A DNA stretch of 12,890 bases from an uncultured Treponema sp. (GCA_947176045.1 CAMWPF010000018.1:1-12890); one strand, 5' to 3'. Counted from the stretch's first letter, positions 1 through 5,867 are shown. Notes: generated by a model not told the origin, from the letters alone. Made by a program: numbers and translations.

Positions 1-51
1 CTGAAAAACTGCATCGACGAAAAAATCACGGCCTTGATTGCGAAGTATTAA
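1..51 (+). CDS. 3' end of an unidentified protein-coding gene (partial)
   Basis: The first 17 codons of the window read in frame 1 as a lysine/isoleucine-rich peptide ending in IAKY and a TAA stop at 49-51. The amino-acid composition is plausible for a protein C-terminus (amphipathic helix), but there are too few residues to identify a family. Assignment as coding is an inference from the open frame at the window edge and from the absence of another gene covering it. No clear intrinsic terminator follows it. Confidence 0.4.
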   Translation: MKNCIDEKITALIAKY

Positions 52-120
52 ACGGCGGCAAAAACGCCTTGTCGAACTGCCCGCGTCGCAACACGTTTCT
101 TGCCGCGAACCAATTTATCA

Positions 121-145
121 GCGAAAAATCCGAAGATTTTCTCGC
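121..145 (-). terminator. Stem-loop with cUUCGg tetraloop, possible terminator of the MBL-like gene
   Basis: Read on the minus strand, GCGAGAAAATC and GATTTTTCGC form a stem with a single bulge, closed by a C-UUCG-G tetraloop, a loop known to be unusually stable in RNA. It lies about 50 bp beyond the stop codon of the minus-strand gene ending at 197. The 3' arm itself is U-rich, but no separate U-run follows, so termination activity is uncertain. The rest of 52-196 shows nothing else I can support. Confidence 0.4.
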
Positions 146-196
146 CGCTGAATTTCACGGAAGGCGCAGCCAACCCGCCGCGCCTTCATCCACCCA

Positions 197-988
197 TCAG
201 GCAAAGAACATTCCCGCCGTCATGTCAAGGTAGTTTTCGCCGCTGTAGTCCGGGAAGCGTCTGCCCGCTTCCGCCTTGAACTCGTCCGCCGTTTTGCAGT
301 GCGACGCGATTTCCTTCAGTTCCTTCAAATAGGCGATTTTCGTCTCGGCATCCTTCAAGTCCTCCGGCGTGTAGTGCGACGTAAGAATCAAATCGAAGCC
401 CTTCGCCTTGAACGACTCAAGCTGGGCGATGATTGCGTCAGCGTGTGCCGCCCCGGCGACAATCGAATGGCAGTCGTGTCCCATCATGTGCGTGTAGACC
501 GCGTTGATTTCCGGAATCTCGATGTCGAACGCTTCCTGCGTCTTTTTGATGACAAATCCGATTCCGCCGACTTCGATTTTTCCCTCGCCGATGATGTCCG
601 TGATTGTGCAGACCGAATTGTCGAACGCACCGCCGAACGCCGCCGCAAAATTGTCAATCAGAGCCTTTCCGCCGCCGTTTTTGGAATAGGCAGCCGCATT
701 TTCCGTGGCATACTTCGGAACGCCGGGCAGAAACGAGCCGCCCGCACCGTGGTACGCAACGAACACGCCGGCAACATTCATTCCGCCCAGATAGCCGGAA
801 AGTTCCTTGATGTTGTCGAAAAAGCACGGCAGTTCGATGACAACCGCCGCTCCGTTTTTCTCCACGACAAACACCTCGTCGCTCATCGGGTCGTTCGTCT
901 TGTAGGCGTGCAACTTCACGCCGCCAAAATCAAAGACATTCACCTCGCCCTTTGCAAGCCGCACCGTCTCAAACGCATTCTTGTTCAT
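197..988 (-). CDS. Metallo-beta-lactamase-like fold protein with degenerate metal-binding motif
   Basis: The protein has 263 residues from the ATG at 988, which is preceded by a GGAGG ribosome site. The reading frame stays open upstream, but that part is the promoter/operator region and is not coding. The layout resembles the metallo-beta-lactamase superfamily: an N-terminal beta-rich half, a segment at the usual HxHxDH position reading AYHGAGGSFLPG (His80 only), a central GEGKIEVGG turn (134-142), a His/Asp cluster HMMGHDCH (167-174), and a late LTSHYTPED (202-210, His205) where the family has its distal metal His. Most of the first metal motif is missing, so hydrolase activity is doubtful. 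The fold assignment is from recognition of pattern order and is not certain; an uncharacterised cytoplasmic protein is the safe name. It has no signal peptide. It is transcribed alone, away from the radical SAM gene, from a promoter with two operators. Confidence 0.6.
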   Translation of the reverse strand: MNKNAFETVRLAKGEVNVFDFGGVKLHAYKTNDPMSDEVFVVEKNGAAVVIELPCFFDNIKELSGYLGGMNVAGVFVAYHGAGGSFLPGVPKYATENAAAYSKNGGGKALIDNFAAAFGGAFDNSVCTITDIIGEGKIEVGGIGFVIKKTQEAFDIEIPEINAVYTHMMGHDCHSIVAGAAHADAIIAQLESFKAKGFDLILTSHYTPEDLKDAETKIAYLKELKEIASHCKTADEFKAEAGRRFPDYSGENYLDMTAGMFFA

Positions 989-1010
989 ACTGTTCCTCCA
1001 AAAGTGTTGA

Positions 1011-1077
1011 TTAGTTGTAATGTTTGTTATTACAACTAAAATATAATACACCTTTATTGTAATGTCAATAGTTACAA
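1011..1077 (-). promoter_or_regulatory. Promoter with two equivalent palindromic operators for the MBL-like gene
   Basis: On the minus strand, a -35 TTGACA (1063-1068) and -10 TATATT (1040-1045) are separated by 17 bp. Immediately downstream of the -10 box is a perfect inverted repeat with 11-bp arms (TTAGTTGTAAT, 1011-1021 and 1029-1039) and a 7-bp spacer, covering the expected start of transcription. A second copy with the same geometry, TTGTAAC-N7-ATTACAA (1057-1077, 6 of 7 arm positions paired), covers the -35 box. The two centres are 42 bp apart, about four helical turns. This is the layout expected for repression by a dimeric protein bound at both sites. The regulator is not identifiable from the window. 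Confidence 0.8.
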
Positions 1078-1084
1078 CAAAAAA

Positions 1085-1131
1085 TGTGGAAAATCTGCCA
1101 GCGCTTTCCACACCGTCAGCATAATCTGCCA
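1085..1131 (+). repeat. Inverted repeat and direct repeat upstream of the radical SAM gene
   Basis: TGTGGAAA (1085-1092) and TTTCCACA (1105-1112) are perfect 8-bp inverted arms with a 12-bp spacer. Overlapping them, the 9-mer AATCTGCCA occurs at 1092-1100 and again at 1123-1131, exactly 31 bp apart (about three helical turns). Both lie between the operators of the leftward gene and the -10 box of the rightward gene. They could be protein-binding sites for either promoter; no regulator is evident. Confidence 0.45.
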
Positions 1132-1151
1132 TATCGCTGTCATATTTTCCA

Positions 1152-1166
1152 TGCTATACTGCCGTC
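1152..1166 (+). promoter_or_regulatory. Extended -10 promoter abutting the start codon (putative leaderless mRNA)
   Basis: TGCTATACT (1152-1160) is an extended -10 element. The six bases GCCGTC separate it from the ATG at 1167, so transcription would be expected to begin at or next to the A of the ATG. No recognisable -35 hexamer lies 16-18 bp upstream, as is common with extended -10 promoters. There is no Shine-Dalgarno sequence before this ATG. Confidence 0.55.
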
Positions 1167-2033
1167 ATGCACTTCACACAGGCAAAAGGAATTCTTTCTT
1201 CAAGCAACGGAATCAATCCGTACCGCGGCTGCACACACGGCTGCATTTACTGCGACTCGCGCTCGGACTGCTACCGCACGCCCAAGCCGTTCGAGGACGT
1301 GGAAGCCAAGCAGAACGCGCCGGAGCTTTTGGAGCGCGCGCTTTCTTCCCGGCGGAAAAAATGCATGATCGGATTCGGTGCGATGAGCGACCCGTACCTT
1401 CCGCTCGAAAAGGAACTGCGCCTCACGCGCGGCTGCCTTGAGGCAATCCTGCGCCACGGATTCGGAGCGGCAGTCCTCACAAAGTCCGACCTGATTCTGC
1501 GCGACCGGGAGCTGCTGCGCGAAATCAGCAGGAAGTCGCGCTGCGTCGTCCAGATGACACTCACCGCCGCGGACGACGACTTATGCCGCCTCATCGAGCC
1601 GAACGTCTGCACAACGTCCCGCCGCGTACACGTCCTGCGCGCCTTCCGCGAGGACGGAATCGAAACCGCCGTCTGGCTCAGCCCGTTCCTGCCGTTCATC
1701 ACCGACACGCAGGAAAACCTCGACGCGCTCATGGAGCTGTGCGTCGGCGCGCGCGTAAGCGCAGTCGTCTGCTTCGGAATCGGCGTGACCATGCGCCGCG
1801 GAAACCGCGAGCACTTCTACGCCATGCTCGACCGCCGCTTTCCGGGGCTGCGGAAAAAGTACGAGGCCGAATTCGGAATGCGCTACGAATGCGCCTCACA
1901 GAACAGCGGCGTCCTCATGGAGCGGCTTGCAGCGCGCTGCCAGGAAAACGGAATCATCTTCGGCATCGACGGCCCATTCCGCTTCCTCCGCGAATTTCCC
2001 CAAACAGAAATTCAAGGCGAGCTTCCGTTTTGA
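1167..2033 (+). CDS. Radical SAM protein, spore photoproduct lyase-like (COG1533 type)
   Basis: The protein has 288 residues. The motif NPYRGCTHGCIYCD (17-30) carries the CxxxCxxC cluster ligands Cys22, Cys26 and Cys29 of radical SAM enzymes, which bind a 4Fe-4S cluster and cleave S-adenosylmethionine. The NPYRGC lead-in and the following MIGFGAMSDPYLPLEK are typical of the SplB-related group, whose members are mostly uncharacterised; true spore photoproduct lyase has additional features I do not see, so DNA repair is not claimed. The ATG at 1167 is the only usable start: an in-frame TAA lies at 1122-1124 with no ATG, GTG or TTG between, and any later start would lose the cysteine motif. It is monocistronic, convergent with the hydrolase gene, and probably has a leaderless transcript. 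A weak 6-bp hairpin (2062-2079) lies beyond the stop. Confidence 0.88.
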   Translation: MHFTQAKGILSSSNGINPYRGCTHGCIYCDSRSDCYRTPKPFEDVEAKQNAPELLERALSSRRKKCMIGFGAMSDPYLPLEKELRLTRGCLEAILRHGFGAAVLTKSDLILRDRELLREISRKSRCVVQMTLTAADDDLCRLIEPNVCTTSRRVHVLRAFREDGIETAVWLSPFLPFITDTQENLDALMELCVGARVSAVVCFGIGVTMRRGNREHFYAMLDRRFPGLRKKYEAEFGMRYECASQNSGVLMERLAARCQENGIIFGIDGPFRFLREFPQTEIQGELPF

Positions 2034-2089
2034 ATGTGAGGAAAATGAAAGGAAAGGTGGGGACGTGAAGACGCACGTCAAGCCGTCAT

Positions 2090-3235
2090 TCAGCTGCGGA
2101 GCCGGACGGCGTGCAGCAGCTCCCGAATGTACGTGCGCGCACGCTCCGGCTCTTCATATATCGGGCTGTGCGCCGACTCCCCGAATAAAAAAAGCCGCTT
2201 TTCGGGCGCGTCCAGCCGTTCATAATATGCTTCCTGAAGCGTGCTGCAGCAGGTGAAGTCGTGCCGTCCCACAAAAAAATAGACGGGAACATCCACTCGC
2301 GGAACTTCGCTGAACGCGTCGAAGCGCAGCATTTCCGTTACGGCGGGAAACTGGCGCGCAGCCGCCTTCCCCTTCCAAATGTTGAGCCGCTCCCGCACAG
2401 TGTACGCCCTGCACTTCAGGCTTGGGAAGAAAATTCCTGCAATCGGGGAGCGCATTCCGCGCGCCGTACCGACTCCAAGGCCGTGCATGGCGGCATCCCG
2501 GAGCGGCGAAAAGAACCATGTCTCGAACTGCGCGTCCGAACCGCGGGGAGCATATTTTGAAAACCGTTCCGCCGTCCTCGCGTCTTCCGCCTGAACGTAC
2601 TGCTCCTTCATCCAGTCGTACGCGCGGCGTTCCGATTCCCGCTGGCTGCAAATCTGGGACTGCGCCAGATACGCGCAAAAATGCTCAGGATGAGACTGTA
2701 CGGCTTTCAGCGCGATGTAGCTTCCGAACGAATGCCCCGAAATGAAAATCCGTTCCTGCGAAAAGCGCTTTTGCAGATACTGCGCGACGGCCAGAACATC
2801 CGCCACGAACCGCCCGGCTGTCTGGGCCTCCCTGCTGATTTTGGAATCGTACGACAGCCCGGTGCCGCGCCAGTCGAAATAGCAGACAATGAATTCATCC
2901 GAAAGCGCGGACGGATACAAATATTCGAGGAGGTATTCAGGAATTCCCGGCCCGCCGCCGCAGACGAGCAGCACGGGACTTTCGGCATTATTCGCCAGAA
3001 GAACCATGCCGAGGCGCGCGCCGTCAGCTTCAATCCAGCATTTTTCGGCAAGGCTTCCCGCAAGCAGGCTTCCGCCGGCGCTGCAAACGCGCGGAACAGT
3101 TCCTCCGCCCGGAGGAAGCACCGCCAGGACAAGCGCGCACGCCAACGCAACTATTCCTATGAGCGCTGAAATAACCGCAGCCATCCGTCCTCCCTTCCTG
3201 CGCCGCACGCGCCCCGATTCCGCCGCCGCATTCAT
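2090..3235 (-). CDS. Membrane-anchored alpha/beta hydrolase, proline iminopeptidase-like
   Basis: The protein has 381 residues. A basic N-terminus (RRRKGGR, 11-17) precedes one hydrophobic segment (about 18-40), so the enzyme is probably tethered with its catalytic domain outside the cytoplasm. The alpha/beta hydrolase signature is complete: the oxyanion segment GGGPG (93-97), DWRGTG (121-126), the nucleophile elbow GHSFG (167-171, Ser169), an acid in GRHDF (Asp326) and the histidine in SAHSP (His356). GGGPG plus DWRGTG resembles the proline iminopeptidase branch, but the substrate cannot be read from sequence. Its ATG overlaps the TGA of the upstream Rrf2 gene by 4 bp (ATGA, 3232-3235) and has no good ribosome site of its own, so translation is probably coupled and the regulator and enzyme form an operon. 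Confidence 0.85.
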   Translation of the reverse strand: MNAAAESGRVRRRKGGRMAAVISALIGIVALACALVLAVLPPGGGTVPRVCSAGGSLLAGSLAEKCWIEADGARLGMVLLANNAESPVLLVCGGGPGIPEYLLEYLYPSALSDEFIVCYFDWRGTGLSYDSKISREAQTAGRFVADVLAVAQYLQKRFSQERIFISGHSFGSYIALKAVQSHPEHFCAYLAQSQICSQRESERRAYDWMKEQYVQAEDARTAERFSKYAPRGSDAQFETWFFSPLRDAAMHGLGVGTARGMRSPIAGIFFPSLKCRAYTVRERLNIWKGKAAARQFPAVTEMLRFDAFSEVPRVDVPVYFFVGRHDFTCCSTLQEAYYERLDAPEKRLFLFGESAHSPIYEEPERARTYIRELLHAVRLRS

Positions 3236-3672
3236 TTTTCAAGCTGAACGAGCGGACGCGCGGTCTTGACGAGGCTTGTGAGCGTTATCTTCTTCAGCTC
3301 GCCTTCCATCGCGCCCTGCACCTGCGCAAGGCTTCCGTCGAGAATCTGATGGATGCTCCGCCCCACGGGACAGGCCGGATTTGGATTTTCGTGGAAATGG
3401 AACAGCGTTCCGCTGCCGACGCATTCCACGGCGTTGTACACGTCGAGGAGCGTTATCTTTCCGAGCGGACGTGCGATCGACGCGCCGCCGCTTCCCCGCG
3501 CGACAGCGACGATTCCCGCCGCCTTGAGCTGCAAAAGGAGCCTGCGGACAATGACTGGGTTCACGTTGACGCTGCTGGCGATGAAGTCGCTCGTCACTTT
3601 GCGCGTTCCTTCAAACGTATTGATGAAAATCAGAATGTGGACGGCGATGGTGAATCTGCTTGAAATCTGCAT
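3232..3672 (-). CDS. Rrf2-family transcriptional regulator, YwnA-like
   Basis: The protein has 146 residues, the normal length of the family. The start MQISSRFTIAVHIL is characteristic; the winged helix spans roughly residues 1-70, with a recognition helix near NPVIVRRLLLQLK (38-50) and a wing ARGSGGASIARP. The three clustered cysteines that hold the Fe-S cluster in IscR are absent. Only Cys84 and Cys101 are present, the latter in NPNPACPVG, as in YwnA/CymR-like members that are thought to sense thiol or redox state. This is cytoplasmic DNA-binding. GAGGTG lies very close to the ATG. It starts 34 bp after the DtxR-family stop codon, so read-through from that gene is likely, although the AT-rich gap could hold a weak promoter. 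It is coupled to the hydrolase downstream. Confidence 0.88.
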   Translation of the reverse strand: MQISSRFTIAVHILIFINTFEGTRKVTSDFIASSVNVNPVIVRRLLLQLKAAGIVAVARGSGGASIARPLGKITLLDVYNAVECVGSGTLFHFHENPNPACPVGRSIHQILDGSLAQVQGAMEGELKKITLTSLVKTARPLVQLEK

Positions 3673-3706
3673 GACACCTCAGTGTATATTATTTTTTCGC
3701 CTGCGG

Positions 3707-4063
3707 CTACAGCACGTCCTTGAGCTTTTCAAATACCTCGTCGCTGACGGCGTGTCCAATCCGGCATGCGTCCTGCTCCGCCCTAACAGGATCTATGCCA
3801 AGCTCTATGAACCGCGACGCAAGGAACCGGCGGCGCCCGCATATCTTTTCAGCGATCCGCAGTCCCGCTTCCGACAAGTGCAAGAATCCCCGTTCGTCCA
3901 CTGTCAAAAATCCGCCGTCCGATAAAACGCCTACAGCCCTGCTGACGCTCGGCTTGGAAACGCCACGGAAGCGCGCAAGATCTATAGAACGCACAGCTCC
4001 ATCCTGCGCCTGAAGCACCAGAATGGCCGCTAGATAGTCCTCGCCTGATGCGTGCAGCTCCAC
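3707..4063 (-). CDS. DtxR/MntR-family regulator, short form with eroded metal sites
   Basis: The protein has 118 residues from a GTG start at 4063, with AGGAGG six bases before it; the nearby ATG at 4068 is out of frame. An N-terminal winged helix (about 8-68; recognition part GVSKPSVSRAVGVL) is followed by a short dimerisation domain, and there is no SH3-like domain, so it resembles MntR rather than DtxR. Compared with MntR from memory, the metal ligands are only partly kept: Asp9, Cys100 and His104 remain, but Ala12, Arg78 and Gly103 stand where Glu, His and Glu are expected. It may bind metal poorly, or sense something else. It is preceded by a strong promoter filled with palindromes, and likely heads a transcript with the Rrf2 and hydrolase genes. 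Confidence 0.85.
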   Translation of the reverse strand: MELHASGEDYLAAILVLQAQDGAVRSIDLARFRGVSKPSVSRAVGVLSDGGFLTVDERGFLHLSEAGLRIAEKICGRRRFLASRFIELGIDPVRAEQDACRIGHAVSDEVFEKLKDVL

Positions 4064-4079
4064 GGCATTCCTCCTGTCA

Positions 4080-4134
4080 AATTATAAAGGTACCTGTTAC
4101 AAACACATTATACAGGTACCTTTATAATTGTCAA
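4080..4134 (-). promoter_or_regulatory. Promoter and paired operators of the DtxR-family gene
   Basis: On the minus strand, -35 TTGACA (4129-4134) and -10 TATAAT (4107-4112) are 16 bp apart, close to consensus. A perfect inverted repeat with 18-bp arms (AATTATAAAGGTACCTGT at 4080-4097; its complement at 4112-4129) and a 14-bp spacer surrounds the -10 box. The upstream arm fills the whole spacer between -35 and -10; the downstream arm lies in the leader. Each arm contains its own palindrome AGGTACCT, so each could be a complete operator. A partial third copy, GTACCTGTT, occurs at 4149-4157. Autoregulation by the DtxR-family protein is the simplest reading. Confidence 0.85.
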
Positions 4135-4170
4135 GAAAATTTCATCATGTACCTGTTGTTTTTCCAGCAG

Positions 4171-4710
4171 CTATTTTCTGCGATGCGGCCGCCTGCCGAA
4201 CAACTGCATCAGTCGCTCAGAACGTTCGCCGTTCCTGAAGCCGCGGAGCCAGCCAAACCGTTCATCCATGTCCTCCCGTGTAATGCCGACTTCTTCTTCC
4301 AGGGCGGCGGTGACGCGCTCAAGGAATTCGCCGAACGCCCGGAGCTCGCGTTCGTTCAAGCAGGAAAAGCAGCCGCTCCGTCCCGCCTCTTCCTGCGGAA
4401 CTGCTCGCCCTTTTTCGGTGAGCCGCACCAGCATGACGCGCCGGTCTGATTCAGAAGGAACGCGCTCCGCATAGCCGCCTTTTTCCAGCCTGTTCAAAAG
4501 CTCGTTCAGGGACTGCTGCCGGATTCCAAGAAGATATGCCAACTCCTTCGTGCTGATTTCCGGCTTGACTTTCAACAGGGCGACCACGCGTCCCTGTCCG
4601 CGGCTCGTATCAGCGAACGGCCCGCTGCGCGCCAGCTCCGCCATCCTCCTGCGGTGCAGGAGCCAGTGAAGCCGCTCAATCTCTTCATAGAATTCTGTGC
4701 CGTCTGCCAT
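4171..4710 (-). CDS. MarR-family transcriptional regulator
   Basis: The protein has 179 residues from the ATG at 4710, which is preceded by GGGGGA. An upstream in-frame ATG at 4791 would include the promoter and is rejected. The winged helix covers about residues 38-103: SRGQGRVVALLKVKPEIS, the HTH STKELAYLLGIRQQSLNELLNRLEKGGY, and the wing SESDRRVMLVRLTEKG. Outer helices for dimerisation are at both ends. A CFSC pair (114-117) lies in the linker after the wing; its role is unknown. Such regulators usually control efflux or stress genes, but none is adjacent here. The gene is followed about 37 bp later by the dtxR-like promoter, which has the same spacer element as its own promoter. The C-terminus is unusually Arg-rich (GRRPHRRK). 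Confidence 0.88.
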   Translation of the reverse strand: MADGTEFYEEIERLHWLLHRRRMAELARSGPFADTSRGQGRVVALLKVKPEISTKELAYLLGIRQQSLNELLNRLEKGGYAERVPSESDRRVMLVRLTEKGRAVPQEEAGRSGCFSCLNERELRAFGEFLERVTAALEEEVGITREDMDERFGWLRGFRNGERSERLMQLFGRRPHRRK

Positions 4711-4757
4711 TGTTCCCCCGCGCGGAAGCCAGAAAAAAGCATTTCCGCACACGCTTA

Positions 4758-4785
4758 TTCTTACAGGCACCTTCCAATTTGTCAA
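4758..4785 (-). promoter_or_regulatory. Promoter of the MarR-family gene with shared spacer element
   Basis: On the minus strand, -35 TTGACA (4780-4785) is followed after 16 bp by TAAGAA (4758-4763), a weak -10. The spacer holds AAGGTGCCTG, starting six bases after the -35 box, the same position as AAGGTACCTG in the dtxR-like promoter at 4107-4134. The leader to the ATG is about 45 bases. Confidence 0.7.
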
Positions 4786-4793
4786 GGGCATCG

Positions 4794-5768
4794 TTAGGAC
4801 GAAAGAACGGGCCGCCTCTTTGCAGGAGCGGCGGCGGATTGCTGCCGAGGCGCAGGAACTTCCGTCAGATGCAGCTCATCCGGACTGAAATCAAGCGCTT
4901 CCTCAACCAGCCCGCCTTCATATTCAAACGAAAGAATGAGCTGCGCGTCATTTCCGGGATTACGAACTGTATATGCCGCGAAAATCTTTTTGCTGTCATC
5001 ATTGTCAGTGACAAAAATGATTTTTCCTTCTGTAGAAAAAGAATACGGCTTTTCACGGAAGCCGGCTTCTTTGTTGCCGTCCTTCATATACATCCTTGCA
5101 TACAAAACAGAAAAATCAACTTCCATGCTGCCAAACGCCGGATTTTTGGGGTTTTCTTGAACGAATGCGGCGGAGCCCGCTTCGTATTGTTCTTTCAGCG
5201 CCAGCTGAAAACCATCCGCTGCGTACGTGAAGCGCTTCATGGCAGAAAACGTATGCACTGTTCCCGGACACCCGTTTTCAACTTCCTCATCAAGCCATTT
5301 TTTCACGTCTGCCAGCGCCTCATCAAGTTCGTCCTGCCCGATTTCATTGTTCGAACTCCCCTTGAAGTACTCCTCATACGCCCTCAAATATCCGCCGTCA
5401 GTGTAATAGGCAATGCACTCAGCAGCTGAAAGCAATTCTGCATTGCCGGGCATGACAATTTTCTCAACCTTCCAATACAACTCGCCTTTTGAACTGTTTA
5501 CAGAATACCTGTACTGCCTCTCTGCATTCCCTTCATTGTATACAACCGCCATACCGTCGTCAGAAAAAACATACTGATCGCTGCCATCTGAAAACGTCCT
5601 TCCCTTGAATATGTCCTCCCCTTCCGACGGCGGAAGCTCCACCTCCGGCACGGACGGAATCCCGCTTCCATTTCCGCCAGTCGTTCCGCCGTTGTTTCCG
5701 CCGTCCGCGCACCCTGCAAGCAGCGCGGCCAAAAGCAGCGCCGCCGCAACCGTCCTTCCCATCTTCAT
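4794..5768 (-). CDS. Putative lipoprotein of unknown function
   Basis: The protein has 324 residues. A type II signal peptide is clear: MKMGR, a hydrophobic stretch, and a lipobox LLAGC with Cys20 as the lipidation site, followed by a Gly/Asn-rich flexible linker (about 22-38). It would be anchored in the membrane and exposed outside the cytoplasm. The rest seems to hold two related beta-rich units, each with an aromatic/Gly pattern (FKGRTFSDG...YVFSDDGMAVVY near 54-80, and a second near 170-270), in the style of large lipoprotein families in treponemes; this resemblance is an impression. The last 20 residues are Pro/Ala/Arg-rich and unlike the rest. A short GC hairpin (4811-4835) in these last codons followed by GTTCTTT may act as terminator. 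AAGGAG lies six bases before the ATG. The promoter has a G8 tract. Confidence 0.85.
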   Translation of the reverse strand: MKMGRTVAAALLLAALLAGCADGGNNGGTTGGNGSGIPSVPEVELPPSEGEDIFKGRTFSDGSDQYVFSDDGMAVVYNEGNAERQYRYSVNSSKGELYWKVEKIVMPGNAELLSAAECIAYYTDGGYLRAYEEYFKGSSNNEIGQDELDEALADVKKWLDEEVENGCPGTVHTFSAMKRFTYAADGFQLALKEQYEAGSAAFVQENPKNPAFGSMEVDFSVLYARMYMKDGNKEAGFREKPYSFSTEGKIIFVTDNDDSKKIFAAYTVRNPGNDAQLILSFEYEGGLVEEALDFSPDELHLTEVPAPRQQSAAAPAKRRPVLSS

Positions 5769-5795
5769 ACATCGCTCCTTGAAAAATGATAGGAC

Positions 5796-5833
5796 ATCTT
5801 ACCCCCCCCATGGCTTTGTCAAGAGGTCTTGAC
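5796..5833 (-). promoter_or_regulatory. Lipoprotein promoter with G8 spacer tract and overlapping inverted repeat
   Basis: On the minus strand, -35 TTGACA (5817-5822) and -10 TAAGAT (5796-5801) are only 15 bp apart, and eight of those are an unbroken run of G (5802-5809, adjacent to the -10 box). Slippage by two bases would give the optimal 17-bp spacing. A perfect inverted repeat, GTCAAGA-GG-TCTTGAC (5818-5833), overlaps the -35 box and may be an operator. Confidence 0.7.
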
Positions 5834-5867
5834 GAACGGAGCCGTTTTCCGATTTTTGCACATCGTA

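Noticed and set aside
299..1039. 246-codon plus-strand frame opposite the MBL-like gene
   Set aside because: It is an antisense shadow with biased Arg/Asp/Val composition, and its end runs into the operator region of the real gene.
1085..1112. DnaA boxes or replication origin suggested by TGTGGAAAA and TTTCCACA
   Set aside because: Each differs from the DnaA box consensus, there are only two, and no dnaA, dnaN or AT-rich unwinding region is nearby.
989..1132. 48-residue N-terminal extension of the MBL-like gene
   Set aside because: These codons cover the promoter and both operators; the ATG at 988 has a proper GGAGG ribosome site.
1167..2033. Genuine spore photoproduct lyase
   Set aside because: The NPYRGC and CxxxCxxC motifs fit the broad SplB-related group, but there is no sporulation context and no SPL-specific residue I can confirm.
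2062..2079. Bidirectional terminator between the radical SAM and hydrolase genes
   Set aside because: The stem is only 6 bp (GACGTG/CACGTC) and no T-run follows on either strand.
4711..4791. 27-residue N-terminal extension of the MarR-family gene
   Set aside because: It would start inside the -35 region of the gene's own promoter; the ATG at 4710 has a purine-rich ribosome site and gives a normal family start.
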